Positions 52,710 to 62,459 are shown, numbered from the stretch's first letter. The stretch is 64,000 bases of DNA from Roseomonas haemaphysalidis (GCF_017355405.1 NZ_CP061177.1:620001-684000); one strand, 5' to 3'. Made by a program: numbers and translations. Notes: generated from the sequence alone by a model not told the origin.

Positions 52710-53879
52710 TCAAAGCCCGGAAATCAGCGCCTCCGCCACCGCCGCCACCTGTGCCTCGTCCAGATAGGGATGCATCGGCAAGGACAGCACGCGCGGACAC
52801 AGCCCCTCGCTCACCGGCAATGGCGGCGCGTTGTCCAGCCCCGTGGCATGGGCGGCGGCATAGGCCGGCTGGTGGTGCAGCGACTTCGGGTAGTAGATCG
52901 CGCTCGGCACGCCGCGGGCCTTCATGCCGGCCATCAGCCGCTCGCGGTCCGTGCCATCCGGCAGGATCACGGTGTAGAGGCCCCAGGCGGATTGCGCGCC
53001 CGGGCGCTCGCGCGGCACGGTGACGTGGTTGGACAGGCGGTCGGCGTACCAGCCGGCGATGCGCGTGCGGGCGGCCAGCTCCTGTTCCATCAGCGGCAGC
53101 TTGCACAGCAGGATGGCGGCCTGCAGCGTGTCCAGGCGGCCGTTCATGCCGGTGCGCTCCACCTCGTAGCGGGTCTTGCCCTCGCCATGGGTGCGGAGCG
53201 AGCGGTACAGCTCGGCGCGCGCCGGGTCGTCGGTCAGGATGGCGCCGCCGTCGCCGTAGCAGCCCAGCGTCTTGGTCGGGTAGAAGCTCAGCGCGGTGGC
53301 ATGGCCCCAGGTGCCGAGGCGCTTGCCGTCCAGCGCGCCACCGAAAGCCTGGGCGGCGTCGTCGAGCGCGAACATGCCCTCCGCCTCGCAGATCTCCAGG
53401 ATCGCCGGCCAGTCGGCGGGCAGGCCGTAGAGATCGACGCCCACCACGGCGCGGGGGCGAAGCCGGCCCTGCTGCTTCACCATCGCGACGCGGCGCCTGA
53501 GGTCGGCGATGTCGAGGTTGAAGCCATCCTCGGCCACGTCCACGAAGACCGGCGTGGCGCCCAGCACCAGCGGCACCTCGGCGGTGGCGGTGTAGGTGAA
53601 GGCGGGCAGGAACACGGCGTCGCCGCGCCCGATACCCTCGGCCATCATCGCGATCTGCAGCGCGTCGGTGCCGGAGGACACGCCGACGGCGTGGCGGGCG
53701 CCGGCGAAGGCGGCGAGCTTTTCTTCCAGCTCGCGCACCTCGGGGCCGTTCACAAAGGCGCCGCTGTCCAGCACCTGGGCAATGCGGGTGTTCATTTCCG
53801 CGCGGATCAGCGCCTGCTGCGCCTTCATGTCGAAGAGGGCGATCGGGCGCGCAGTGGTCTCGGTGGTCGTGGTGGTCAT
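52710..53879 (-). CDS. DegT/DnrJ/EryC1/StrS family sugar aminotransferase (WbpE-like)
   Basis: A 389-residue PLP enzyme that aminates a keto-sugar nucleotide. PLP Lys203 is in SFYPTKTLGCYGDGGA; the Asp pairing with the pyridine N is in FALDDAAQAFG; GVSSGTDALQIA binds the phosphate. Strong likeness to WbpE-type 3-aminotransferases. Last gene of the cluster, 36 bp after the dehydrogenase, which fits making a 3-amino uronic sugar; the oxidase WbpB needed for that is not in the window. Confidence 0.87.
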   Translation of the reverse strand: MTTTTTETTARPIALFDMKAQQALIRAEMNTRIAQVLDSGAFVNGPEVRELEEKLAAFAGARHAVGVSSGTDALQIAMMAEGIGRGDAVFLPAFTYTATAEVPLVLGATPVFVDVAEDGFNLDIADLRRRVAMVKQQGRLRPRAVVGVDLYGLPADWPAILEICEAEGMFALDDAAQAFGGALDGKRLGTWGHATALSFYPTKTLGCYGDGGAILTDDPARAELYRSLRTHGEGKTRYEVERTGMNGRLDTLQAAILLCKLPLMEQELAARTRIAGWYADRLSNHVTVPRERPGAQSAWGLYTVILPDGTDRERLMAGMKARGVPSAIYYPKSLHHQPAYAAAHATGLDNAPPLPVSEGLCPRVLSLPMHPYLDEAQVAAVAEALISGL

Positions 53880-53915
53880 GGGGGACGGATCGCTCCGGTG
53901 CGTCAGGGCAGGCGG

Positions 53916-55283
53916 TCAGGCCTGGATGACGCGGTGATAGGCCGGGTGGGGGTCGCTTGGGAAATCACCCGGCGTTTCAACGTGCAACCGCACGGCCGCG
54001 TCGCGGAACACGCCGCGGGTGTCCACCACCAGCGGCGCGTGGGCGCGCAGCAGCGCGTAGTCCACCCCCGGCTGCGGCGTGACGATCACCACCGCGTCCA
54101 GCGCCGCCAGCATGGCGGGCGCCAGCGGCTGGCTTTCCTGGTCCGGGGCGCTGCCGCCGAGGCGCCGCGTGGCCGGGAAGCTCGGCACCAGCGGGTCGTG
54201 GTAGCTGACCTCGGCGCCGCGCTCCTCCAGCAGCCGGAAGATCTCCACCGCCGGGCTTTCCCGCGTGTCCGGCACGCCGGGCTTGTAGGCCAGGCCGATC
54301 ATCAGCACCCGCGCCCCGCGCAGCGTGACACGGCGCAGCTCCAGCGCGTCGCGCAGCCGCTCCACCACGTAGTGCGGCATGGCGTCGTTGACCCGACCGG
54401 CAAGTTCCACGAAGTCGCTCGGCACGCCCAGCTCGCGCGCCTTCCAGGCGAGGTAGTAGGGGTCCACCGGGATGCAGTGGCCGCCGAGCCCCGGGCCGGG
54501 GCGGAAGGGCATGAAGCCGAAGGGCTTGGTTTGCGCCGCGTCGATCACCTCGTGCACGTCGAGGCCGAGGGCGTGGCTGATGCGCTTGAGCTCGTTGACC
54601 AGGCCGATGTTCACGGCGCGGAAGACGTTCTCGTACAACTTGGTCAGCTCGGCGGCGGCGAGCGAGGACATCGGCACCAGCTGCGGCGTGGCGGCGCCAT
54701 AAAGCGCCCGGCCCACCGCCAGGCAGGCTGGCGTCGCGCCCGCCACCAGCTTCGGCACGCGGCCGAAGGTGCCTTCGGGGTTGCCGGGGTCCTCGCGCTC
54801 GGGGCTGTACAGCGCGAAGGCGTCCAGCCCCGCGGTCAGCCCGGCGGCGGCCAGCGCCGGCAGCACGTAGTCCTGCGTGGTGCCGGGATAGGTGGTGCTT
54901 TCCAGCGCCACCGCCTGCCCGGCGCGGAGATGCGGGGCCAGGGCGGCGAGCGTCTGCGCCACCGGTTCCAGGATCGGCTCCTTGTGCGGCCCGATGGGCG
55001 TCGGCACGCAGATCAGGATGGCATCGCAGTCGCGCGCCGCCGCCATCTCCGCATGGGCCGCGATGCGCGCGGCGGCGACGCGGGCGTCCGGGATGCCATG
55101 CACCGGGCTGCGGCCGGCATTGATGGCCGTCACCTTGGCCGCGTCGATGTCGAAGCCGCTGACCGCGAAGCCGCATTCGGCGAAGCGCAGGGCTAGCGGC
55201 AGCCCGGCATAGCCGAGACCGACCACGCCGATGCGCGCCTGCCGCGCTTCCAGGCGGGCGATGAGACGCGCGGCGTGGTCCAA
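53916..55283 (-). CDS. UDP-N-acetylhexosamine 6-dehydrogenase (WbpA/WecC type)
   Basis: A 455-residue NAD-dependent enzyme oxidising C6 of UDP-GlcNAc or UDP-ManNAc to the uronate. NAD motif GVVGLGYAGLPLA (residues 19-31), ESTTYPGTT, the catalytic Cys270 in GLGGHCIPVDPYYL, and the C-terminal domain with IGLAYKPGVPDTRESPA. The start is TTG, five bases after the dehydratase stop. WbpA (UDP-GlcNAcA) and WecC (UDP-ManNAcA) both fit; an epimerase that would supply UDP-ManNAc is in the same cluster. Confidence 0.9.
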   Translation of the reverse strand: MDHAARLIARLEARQARIGVVGLGYAGLPLALRFAECGFAVSGFDIDAAKVTAINAGRSPVHGIPDARVAAARIAAHAEMAAARDCDAILICVPTPIGPHKEPILEPVAQTLAALAPHLRAGQAVALESTTYPGTTQDYVLPALAAAGLTAGLDAFALYSPEREDPGNPEGTFGRVPKLVAGATPACLAVGRALYGAATPQLVPMSSLAAAELTKLYENVFRAVNIGLVNELKRISHALGLDVHEVIDAAQTKPFGFMPFRPGPGLGGHCIPVDPYYLAWKARELGVPSDFVELAGRVNDAMPHYVVERLRDALELRRVTLRGARVLMIGLAYKPGVPDTRESPAVEIFRLLEERGAEVSYHDPLVPSFPATRRLGGSAPDQESQPLAPAMLAALDAVVIVTPQPGVDYALLRAHAPLVVDTRGVFRDAAVRLHVETPGDFPSDPHPAYHRVIQA

Positions 55284-55288
55284 AGGCG

Positions 55289-57202
55289 TCAGCCCCCCAG
55301 GGTGTTGTGGTCGAATTCCGGCACCAGCTCGGCCAGCCGCGCCAGCGCCGCGCCGATGTCGCCGGCATGCGCGGCGGCGGCCACCTGGTCGATGGCGGCG
55401 GCCATGGCGGCGGCGTCCGTGGTGCGGGGCGTGGCCACCAGCAGGCCGGGGAACTGCGTGGGGCGCGGCGGCTCCTGGCCGTGGAACAGCTCCTCGAACA
55501 GCTTCTCGCCGGGGCGGAGGCCGGTGAAGCGGATCTCCACGTCCTCGTCCGGCCGCAGCCCGGCCAAGCGGATCATGCGCCGCGCCATGTCCACGATCTT
55601 CACGGGCTTGCCCATGTCGAGCACGAAGATGCCGCCGTCGGCCAGCTCCGGCGGCTGGTCGGCATTGTCCTCGGCGCCCACCACGGAGGCCTGCAGCACC
55701 AACCCCACGGCTTCACGCACTGTCATGAAGTAGCGGCGCATGTCGGGGTGCGTCACGGTCAGCGGCCCGCCGCGCTCCAGCTGGCGGCGGAACAGCGGCA
55801 CCACCGAGCCGGTGGAGCCGAGCACGTTGCCGAAGCGCACGGTGACGCAGCGCATGCCGCCCTGCCCGTGCCGCGCCCGCACGTCCAGCGCCTGGCAATA
55901 CATTTCGGCGAGTCGCTTGGACGCCCCCATGACGCTGGTGGGATTCACCGCCTTGTCGGTGGAGATGAAGACCATCGCCCGGCAGCCCACCGCCAGCGCC
56001 GCGTCGGCGATGATGCGGGTGCCGAGGGCGTTGGTCAGCAGCCCTTCCAGCGGGTCGTTCTCCACCATCGGCACGTGCTTCAGGGCCGCGGCGTGGAACA
56101 CCAGCTCGGGCCGCACCGCGTCCATCACGGCGGCCACGCGCGCCACATCGCGCACGTCGGCCAGCATGGCGCGGCGCGGCACGCCGGGATGCGTCTCGGC
56201 CAATTCCAGGTCGATCGAGTAGAGCGCGAACTCGCCGTGGTCGAGCAGGGTGAGCTGCGCGGGACCGAGGGCGGCCACCTGCCGCGCCAGCTCGCCGCCG
56301 ATGGTGCCGCCGGCGCCCGTCACCAGCACGCGGCGGCCCTGCACCAGGCGGGCCATGCCTTCGCGGTCCAGCGGCACCTGCGGGCGGTCCAGCAGTTCCT
56401 CGATCGCCACCGGGCGCAGGTCGAAGCGCCGGGCGCTGGCCGGGTCCTCGCGCTTGGCGGGGTCGAGGCGCGTCAGGCGCGGCGCGCGGCTGACCGGAAC
56501 GCCATGGCGGTCGGCGGCGTCCAGCACGTCCTGCAGCGCCTCGCCCTGCAGGTCGGGGTCGGCCAGCACCAGGGCGGCGGGCAGCCGCTCCTCCGCGCGC
56601 AGGCGGTCGAGCAGCGCACCCGTGTCCTCGATGGCACCCAGGATCGGGTAGCCGTGGATGCGGCGCCCGGCGGCGCGCGAGCGCGGCGCCAGGATGCCCA
56701 TCACCTGGTAGTGCGGCGCCCGCTGCTGGATCAGCGCGCGGATGAACAGGTCGGCCGCATCGCCGGTGCCGAGCAGCACCACCGGCTGCGCCGGCGCCTC
56801 GCTCAGCCGGCCGACGCGGTGGGTCTGGCTGAGCCGCCCCAGCACGCGCGGCACCAGCAGCGCCGCGGACAAGGCGCCGGCATGCAGCAGCGGAAAGGCC
56901 GGGTTGGGCGGCATCCAGGTGTCCAGCGCATGGGCCACCAGGGCGAACAGCACGGCGGCGGCGGTGCCAGCACCGATCACGCGCATCAGGTCGCGCAGCG
57001 CGGCGAAGCGCAGATATTGCTGCGGCAGGCGCAGCGGCAGGCCGGCCAGCAGCACGGCCACGACCACCCCGGGCACGGCGGCCACCCACCAATGCGCCGG
57101 CGGCCAGGCGCCGGGCGCTGCCGCCCAGACCGCGACCGGCAGGGACAACCCGGCCAGCAGCGCGTCGAGGCCGAGATTCATCAGGATGCGTTGCGGGGCC
57201 AT
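55289..57202 (-). CDS. membrane NDP-sugar 4,6-dehydratase, WbpM/PglF family
   Basis: A 637-residue enzyme: four N-terminal membrane helices, a CoA-binding-like Rossmann domain (VVLLGTGDAADLFIRAL), then the SDR catalytic domain with VLVTGAGGTIGGELARQ. The active site reads STDKAVNPTSVMGASK: Met replaces the usual Tyr, as in the WbpM-type SMK triad. It turns UDP-GlcNAc into UDP-4-keto-6-deoxy-GlcNAc, the substrate for a PglE-type aminotransferase encoded upstream. The start ATG at 57202 is chosen; MNLGLDALL (57181) is the alternative. Confidence 0.92.
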   Translation of the reverse strand: MAPQRILMNLGLDALLAGLSLPVAVWAAAPGAWPPAHWWVAAVPGVVVAVLLAGLPLRLPQQYLRFAALRDLMRVIGAGTAAAVLFALVAHALDTWMPPNPAFPLLHAGALSAALLVPRVLGRLSQTHRVGRLSEAPAQPVVLLGTGDAADLFIRALIQQRAPHYQVMGILAPRSRAAGRRIHGYPILGAIEDTGALLDRLRAEERLPAALVLADPDLQGEALQDVLDAADRHGVPVSRAPRLTRLDPAKREDPASARRFDLRPVAIEELLDRPQVPLDREGMARLVQGRRVLVTGAGGTIGGELARQVAALGPAQLTLLDHGEFALYSIDLELAETHPGVPRRAMLADVRDVARVAAVMDAVRPELVFHAAALKHVPMVENDPLEGLLTNALGTRIIADAALAVGCRAMVFISTDKAVNPTSVMGASKRLAEMYCQALDVRARHGQGGMRCVTVRFGNVLGSTGSVVPLFRRQLERGGPLTVTHPDMRRYFMTVREAVGLVLQASVVGAEDNADQPPELADGGIFVLDMGKPVKIVDMARRMIRLAGLRPDEDVEIRFTGLRPGEKLFEELFHGQEPPRPTQFPGLLVATPRTTDAAAMAAAIDQVAAAAHAGDIGAALARLAELVPEFDHNTLGG

Positions 57203-57432
57203 GGGCGTGGCGTATAGGCGCGCCGCGAGCAGAGGTGAAGCGGCGGGGCGGCGGGGCGTGCGATGGCCGGTCTCCGCCGCCCGCGCGGCAGGCCGCGAAG
57301 CCCGGGAAACGACGCCCCCGGGCCGGGTTCCGCCGCGGGTACGGCTTCCGCAGGCGGCGGCGAACAGCCAAGGCGGGCCGGGGGCATTCCGCTCCGCGAC
57401 CCGCGTCAACCGCCGGGACAGCGGAAGGCCCG

Positions 57433-58629
57433 TCATTCCGACGCGATCAACGGTGCCGGCAGCGGCGCCAGCCGGCGATACAATGCCACCAGCCGCGCCG
57501 CCTCGCCCGCCCAGCCGAAGCGGCCCAGCGCGGCCGCCCGGCCCCGCGCGCCCATCTCCGCCCGGAGCGCCGGGTCGGCCAGCCGCGCCACCGCACCGGC
57601 CACGGCGCCGGCGTCGGCGCTGTCCACCAGCAGGCCGCAGCCGGCCTCACGGATGATGGCGGCCACCTCCTCGGCAAAGGCGGGGGCGATCACCGGCAGG
57701 CCCGCCAGCATGCAGTCGAACAGCTTGTGCGGCAGCGCCAGGCGGTGGTTCTCCACGCCCGGCTGGAACAGCACCAGGCCGATGTCGGCCTGCGCGGCGG
57801 CGGCCAGCGCTTCGGCATGCGGCATCCAGCCATGGTGCTCCACCGCGCCGGCCAGCCGCAGCGCGGCGGCGCGGGCCATGAACTCCGGCTCGCTGCCATC
57901 CGTGAAGCGGCCGATCAGCCGCAGCCGCGTGCCGGCGGGGCACAGGGACAGCGCGTCCAGCATCTCGCCCGCGCCGCGCGCGCGGCCCAGGGCGCCGAGA
58001 TGCAGCAGCGTGACCGGCCCCGGCCGGTGCTGGCGCGGCGCCACCGGCACGGCGGCGGCGTAGTTGCGCACCGCCACGGTGCGCGCCGGCACGCCGAAAT
58101 CGGCGTCCAGCCCGTCCTTGGCCACCACCACCGCGTCGGCCGCCCGGCCCGCCAGCCGGCACACCAGGCGCAGCGCCGCCCGGCCCAGCGGGCGCAGCCG
58201 GGGCGGCAGGCGCGAATCCAGGCGGGACGGGTAGTGCTCGTGCACGTCCAGCACCACGCGGGCGCCGCTCCGGCGGGCGGCCAGCAGCGCGGCCAGCCAG
58301 GCATCCGGCTCGCTGGCGTGCAGCACGCCGGCGCCGGTGGCGGCGGCGCGGCGGGCCAGCGGCGGGATGTTGCGCAGCCTGCCGCGCCAGCCGGGAGCCC
58401 GGGCATAGGTCTGGATGGCGACGCCGGCATGGCTGGCGGGCACGCCGGCCGCCGGTGCCGCGCCCGCCGCCTCCCGCAGCGGGGCCGAGGCGTCCTGCCC
58501 CGCGGGGCGGGGGCACAGGTGCAGCACCGCCCAGCCGGCATCGGCCAGCGCAGCACCTTCCTTGCCCACCACGCGCACGTCGGCCGGGGGATGCGCGGCG
58601 GACAGCATGCACACCAGCGGGCCCTTCAC
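57433..58629 (-). CDS. glycosyltransferase family 4 protein
   Basis: A 398-residue GT-B enzyme adding a sugar to the growing lipid-linked chain. The start is GTG overlapping the epimerase stop (GTGA). Visible: MLSAAHPPADVRVVGKEGAALADAGW (N-lobe), VLDVHEHYPSR, TLLHLGALGRARGAGEML and FQPGVENHRLALPHKLFDCMLAGLPVI with the nucleotide-binding Glu/Lys. Donor and acceptor unknown. Confidence 0.87.
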   Translation of the reverse strand: MKGPLVCMLSAAHPPADVRVVGKEGAALADAGWAVLHLCPRPAGQDASAPLREAAGAAPAAGVPASHAGVAIQTYARAPGWRGRLRNIPPLARRAAATGAGVLHASEPDAWLAALLAARRSGARVVLDVHEHYPSRLDSRLPPRLRPLGRAALRLVCRLAGRAADAVVVAKDGLDADFGVPARTVAVRNYAAAVPVAPRQHRPGPVTLLHLGALGRARGAGEMLDALSLCPAGTRLRLIGRFTDGSEPEFMARAAALRLAGAVEHHGWMPHAEALAAAAQADIGLVLFQPGVENHRLALPHKLFDCMLAGLPVIAPAFAEEVAAIIREAGCGLLVDSADAGAVAGAVARLADPALRAEMGARGRAAALGRFGWAGEAARLVALYRRLAPLPAPLIASE

Positions 58630-59726
58630 GCCGCGGCCTCCAGCACGGCGGTGGCGAGGAAATCCCGCAGATGCGCCACCATGCGCGCGCCCACCGCGTT
58701 GTCCCACAGCGGAATGGGCCGGGCGGGCGGCCAGCCGGCCAGCACGCCGCGCAGGTCGGCGGCCAACCCGGCGGCGGTGCTCAGCCGGTTGGCGCCGCTG
58801 TGCAGCGTCACCGGCCGTTCCGTGGAAGGGCGCAACGTCAGGCACGGCACGCCCAGCGCCGCCGCCTCCTCCTGCACGCCGCCGCTGTCCGTGGCGGCCA
58901 CGCGCGCCGCGGCCAGCAGTGCCAGAAAGTCCAGGTAGCCCAGCGGCGGCAACGGCAGCACGCCTGGCGGCATCGCCAGTCCGAATTCGTCCAGCCGCAG
59001 GCGCGTGCGCGGGTGCAGCGGCCAGGCCAGCGGCAGCAACCGCGCGGCCTCCGCCACGCCCGCCAGCAGCGCGGCCAGCGCCGCGCGGCCGTCCACGTTG
59101 GCGGCGCGGTGCAGGGTCAGCACGCCGAAGCCGCCCGGCGCCAGCCCGGCCGGCAGCGGCCGTGCCCGGGCTGCGGGCAGGCGGCGCAACAGCGTGTCCA
59201 CCATGCTGTTGCCCACCGCGCGCACGGCGCCGGCGTGGTGCCCCTCGGCCAGCAACCGCGCCGCCGTGTCGTGGTCCGGCGCCCACAGCAGGTCGCTGAT
59301 GGCGTCCACCGCGCGGCGGTTGATCTCCTCCGGCATGTCGCGGTCGCCGCAGCGCAGCCCGGCTTCCAGGTGCGCCACGGGAATGCCCAGCTTGCGCGCG
59401 GCTAGCGCCGCGGCCAGCGTGCCATCCACGTCGCCCGCCACCACCACCAGCGCCGGCCGCCGCGCCTGCCACAAACCGGCGCAGGCCATCAGCGTGCGGC
59501 CGGTCAACCCGGCATGGCCGCCGCCGGTGACGCCCAGCGCCACTTCCGGCGCCGGCAGGCCGAGATCCTCCAGGTGGCCGGCGAACATCGCCGCGTCGTG
59601 GTGCTGGCCGGTGTGCACCAGCACCGGGCGGCAGAAGGGGGCGTCCTCCGCCAGGGCGTGCCACAGCGCGGCCAGCTTCGGCAGGTTGGGGCGCGCGGCG
59701 GCGACCAGGTGGATCTCGGGCAGCAT
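58626..59726 (-). CDS. UDP-N-acetylglucosamine 2-epimerase (non-hydrolysing), WecB-like
   Basis: A 366-residue epimerase converting UDP-GlcNAc to UDP-ManNAc. It has AARPNLPKLAALWHAL at the N terminus (the ARPN form in place of GTRPE), VHTGQHHDAAMF, VVVAGDVDGTLAAALAA, HLEAGLRCGDRDMPEEINRR-type segment and TDSGGVQEEAAALGVPCLTLR. Glycine-His residues for UDP binding are present. AAGGA lies about 9 nt before the ATG. Separated from the upstream glycosyltransferase by repeat A5. Confidence 0.9.
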   Translation of the reverse strand: MLPEIHLVAAARPNLPKLAALWHALAEDAPFCRPVLVHTGQHHDAAMFAGHLEDLGLPAPEVALGVTGGGHAGLTGRTLMACAGLWQARRPALVVVAGDVDGTLAAALAARKLGIPVAHLEAGLRCGDRDMPEEINRRAVDAISDLLWAPDHDTAARLLAEGHHAGAVRAVGNSMVDTLLRRLPAARARPLPAGLAPGGFGVLTLHRAANVDGRAALAALLAGVAEAARLLPLAWPLHPRTRLRLDEFGLAMPPGVLPLPPLGYLDFLALLAAARVAATDSGGVQEEAAALGVPCLTLRPSTERPVTLHSGANRLSTAAGLAADLRGVLAGWPPARPIPLWDNAVGARMVAHLRDFLATAVLEAAA

Positions 59727-59758
59727 CACGGGAGGTCCTTGCCGGGCGAAACGAAGAA

Positions 59759-59930
59759 AGGGCGGGGGAACGAATTCCCCCGGACCCCCATGCTTCTTCT
59801 GTCTGTTTCCAGGGACCGGCCGTGGTGGCGGAGCGCCTGGCCGGCGGGCGGGCGCGGGCCACGGGCGGCGTCTTCCAGAAGGCCGACACGGAAGATGGGG
59901 TCCGGGGAAGCGTCCATTCGTCCCCGGTCC
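59759..59930. repeat. composite repeat A5 inside the polysaccharide operon
   Basis: Left A arm 59759-59806 (GGGGGAACGAATTCCCCC, ACCCCCATGC, TTCTTCTG), right arm 59884-59930 inverted (GAAGATGGGGTCC, GGGGAAGCGTCCATTCGTCCCC). No centre palindrome, but the core has GGCCGGCGGGCGG inverted repeats. It occupies the only long gap in a set of otherwise overlapping or close genes (glycosyltransferase end 59956, epimerase start 59726). Confidence 0.8.
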
Positions 59931-59955
59931 CGGGCCCTGACGGAGCGGAGCATCC

Positions 59956-61215
59956 TCAGGCCAGCGCCATCTCGGCCGCCGCCGCCGGCGCATGCGCCGC
60001 GGTTTCCACGGCGCGCACGAAGTCGGCCGCCAGCAGCCGGCGGTCCCAGCGGCGCTGCGCCTGGGCACGGCCGGCGTGGCCCATCGCCTCGCGCAGCGCG
60101 GTGTTGTCGGCCATCCAGACCAGCGCGTCGGCCAGGCCTGCGGCATCGCCCGGGGGCGTGGCGATGCCGCAGGGGCCGTGGCCATCCCCCGCCGCCAGCA
60201 GGCGCGCGGCCCGCCCGGGGAGGTTGGCCACAACGGGAAGGCCGGCCGCGAGGTAGTCCATCAGCTTGTTGGGGGCGGTCCATTCGGCGAATTCCGGCAC
60301 GGGCGCCAGGCACTGCACGCCCGCCTGCGCGCCGGCCAGCAGGGCGGCCAGTCGCAGCTTCGGCAGCCCGTCCATGAAGGTGACGTTGGACAGGCCCCGC
60401 GCGGCGGCCTCGGCCCGCAGGCGTGGCTTCTCGGCACCCTCGCCCACCAGCAGCAGGCGGATGCGGCGGTCGCCGCGGCGCAGCAGCGCCTCGGCGGCAT
60501 CCAGCAGCTGGTCCAGGCCGTTGGCGCGGCCATGCGCGCCGGCATAGACGGCCAGCATCTCCCACGCCGCCACGCCGTCCGGCCGCCAGGGAGAAACCTG
60601 TGGGCCGAACAGGTCCAGGTCGCAGCCATTGGGCACCACCGAAACCCGGGCGGGATCGGCGCCGCGTGCCAGGGCGGTCTCGGCCATGCCTTCGCTCAGG
60701 GCCACCACGCCGGCGGCCTGGCGGCAGGCGGCGGTGGCCAGCGGCTCCATGGCGGCCAGCGCCAGCGGTGGGGCGGCCCCCATGGCGCGCGGCAGTTCCG
60801 GCCAGGGGTCGCGGATCTCGAACACAAAGGGCGTGCCGCGCATGCGCCGGGCCACCAGCGCCGGCACCACGACGGTCAGCGGCGTGGACGAGGCGATGAC
60901 CAGGTCCCAGCGGCTGCCCAGCGCCAGCCGGGTGGTGGCGGCGGCAAAGCGGCCGAAGGCCAGGGTGCGGGCGGCGAAGTCCTGGTGGTTGCCGCAGGGG
61001 ATGGCGAATTCCACCAGCCGGATGCCGTGCAGCACGCCGTCCCGCCGGCCGTGGCGAAAGCCGCCGGCCAGCCCGGTCACCGCGCCGGCGTATTGCCCGC
61101 AGGCGATGGTGACGTGGTGCCCGGCGGCGACCAGGGCACGGGCCATGGCATGGCTGCGCGTGGCGGTGGCGCCGAGCGGGCCGGAATAATGCTGGTGCAG
61201 GTAGAGAATACGCAC
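59956..61215 (-). CDS. glycosyltransferase family 4, WbuB-like
   Basis: A 419-residue GT-B enzyme. The GTG start gives VRILYLHQHYSGPLGATATRS, the typical WbuB (FucNAc transferase-like) N terminus; the longer frame upstream is not similar. Then SSTPLTVVVPALV, FEIRDPWPELPRAMG (catalytic region), VSVVPNGCDLDLFGP, and EWTAPNKLMDYLAAGLPVVAN with the donor-binding Glu/Lys. It probably adds the second, deoxyamino sugar. Precise donor unknown. Confidence 0.87.
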   Translation of the reverse strand: MRILYLHQHYSGPLGATATRSHAMARALVAAGHHVTIACGQYAGAVTGLAGGFRHGRRDGVLHGIRLVEFAIPCGNHQDFAARTLAFGRFAAATTRLALGSRWDLVIASSTPLTVVVPALVARRMRGTPFVFEIRDPWPELPRAMGAAPPLALAAMEPLATAACRQAAGVVALSEGMAETALARGADPARVSVVPNGCDLDLFGPQVSPWRPDGVAAWEMLAVYAGAHGRANGLDQLLDAAEALLRRGDRRIRLLLVGEGAEKPRLRAEAAARGLSNVTFMDGLPKLRLAALLAGAQAGVQCLAPVPEFAEWTAPNKLMDYLAAGLPVVANLPGRAARLLAAGDGHGPCGIATPPGDAAGLADALVWMADNTALREAMGHAGRAQAQRRWDRRLLAADFVRAVETAAHAPAAAAEMALA

Positions 61216-61226
61216 GGGGCGGCCTT

Positions 61227-62459
61227 TCAGGCGCGGCAGCAGGCGCGGATGGTGTCGATCACGTGGTCCTGCTCGGCCGGCGTCATGGCGCCCGACGGCA
61301 GGCACAGCCCGCCATCGAACAACCGCCCGGCGACGCCGCTGCCGTGGAAGGGCGCGCCGCGAAAGGCCGGCTGCAGGTGCAGCGGCTTCCACACGGGGCG
61401 GCTTTCCACCCCGGCCGCGTCCAGCGCCTGGCGCACCTGCTCGCGCGTCGCGCCGAAGCGGGCGGCGTCGATGGTCAGCGCGGTGAGCCAGCGGGAAGAG
61501 CGGCCCCAGCCGGGCTCGGGCATCATCACCAGCCCCGGCAGGTCGGACAGCCGCAGCGCGTAGCGGGCGAACACGGCGCGGCGGGCCGCCACCCGGTCGG
61601 CCAGCGCGCCGATCTGCGCCAGGCCCACGGCCGCCAGCACGGAGGACAGGCCGTAGGAATAGCCCGTCGTTTCATGCTGGTAGTGCGGCGCGACCTCCTT
61701 GGCCTGGCTGGCCAGGTGCCGCGCGCGGCTGATCAGCACCGCGTCGTCCGACACCAGCGCGCCGCCGCCGCCGGCGGTGACGATCTTGTTGCCGTTGAAG
61801 GAAAAGGCGGTCAGCGCCGCGCCCTTGCCGGCCGGGCGGCCACGGTACTCGGCGCCCAGTGCCTCGGCGCTGTCGGACAGCACGGGCACGCCCCAGCGGC
61901 CGCACAGCGCGATGATGGCGTCCAGGTCCGCGCATTGCCCGTACAGGTCCACCGGCACCACGGCGCGCGGCAGGCGGCCCTTGGTGGCGGCCTGGGCCAG
62001 GCGGTCTTCCAGCAGGTTGGGGTCCAGGGTCCAGCTTTCCGGCGCCACGTCCAGAAAGCGCGGGCGCGCACCCATCTGCACGGCGGGCGCCAGCGTGGCC
62101 ACGAAGGTCAAGGTCGAGGTCCAGACCTCGTCCCCCCGCTCCACGCCCAGCACCCGGAAGCCGAGATGCAGGGCGGCAGTGCCGGACGAGGTCGCCAGCC
62201 CGTAATCGGTGCCGGCGGCGGCGCGCACCGCCTGCTCGAAGGCTTCCGGCACCGGGCCCGCGGGGGCGATCCAGCCGGCGGCCAGGGTGTGGTCCAGCGA
62301 TGCCAGTTCACCGCCCGCCAGTTGCGGCGGGGACAGCAGGATGCGGCTGCGCGGCCGCGTTGCTGCGGCGGGACGCCCGGGGAAGAGGCAGACATTTTCG
62401 CCCAGCGCGCCGTTTCCGGTTGCATCGAGCCGCAGCGCCAAGGCCATCTGGAAGCTCAC
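61227..62459 (-). CDS. DegT/DnrJ family aminotransferase (PglE-like)
   Basis: A 410-residue PLP aminotransferase that would convert UDP-4-keto-6-deoxy-GlcNAc to the 4-amino sugar. PLP Lys225 in FSFNGNKIVTAGGGGA, Asp/Ser in SDSAEALGAEY, LATSSGTAALHLGF for phosphate binding. The GTG start leaves an N-terminal extension of about 40 residues before the usual ILLSPPQLAGGEL; an ATG at 62447 is an alternative. Works with the WbpM-type dehydratase four genes downstream. No PglD-like acetyltransferase is in the window. Confidence 0.88.
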   Translation of the reverse strand: MSFQMALALRLDATGNGALGENVCLFPGRPAAATRPRSRILLSPPQLAGGELASLDHTLAAGWIAPAGPVPEAFEQAVRAAAGTDYGLATSSGTAALHLGFRVLGVERGDEVWTSTLTFVATLAPAVQMGARPRFLDVAPESWTLDPNLLEDRLAQAATKGRLPRAVVPVDLYGQCADLDAIIALCGRWGVPVLSDSAEALGAEYRGRPAGKGAALTAFSFNGNKIVTAGGGGALVSDDAVLISRARHLASQAKEVAPHYQHETTGYSYGLSSVLAAVGLAQIGALADRVAARRAVFARYALRLSDLPGLVMMPEPGWGRSSRWLTALTIDAARFGATREQVRQALDAAGVESRPVWKPLHLQPAFRGAPFHGSGVAGRLFDGGLCLPSGAMTPAEQDHVIDTIRACCRA

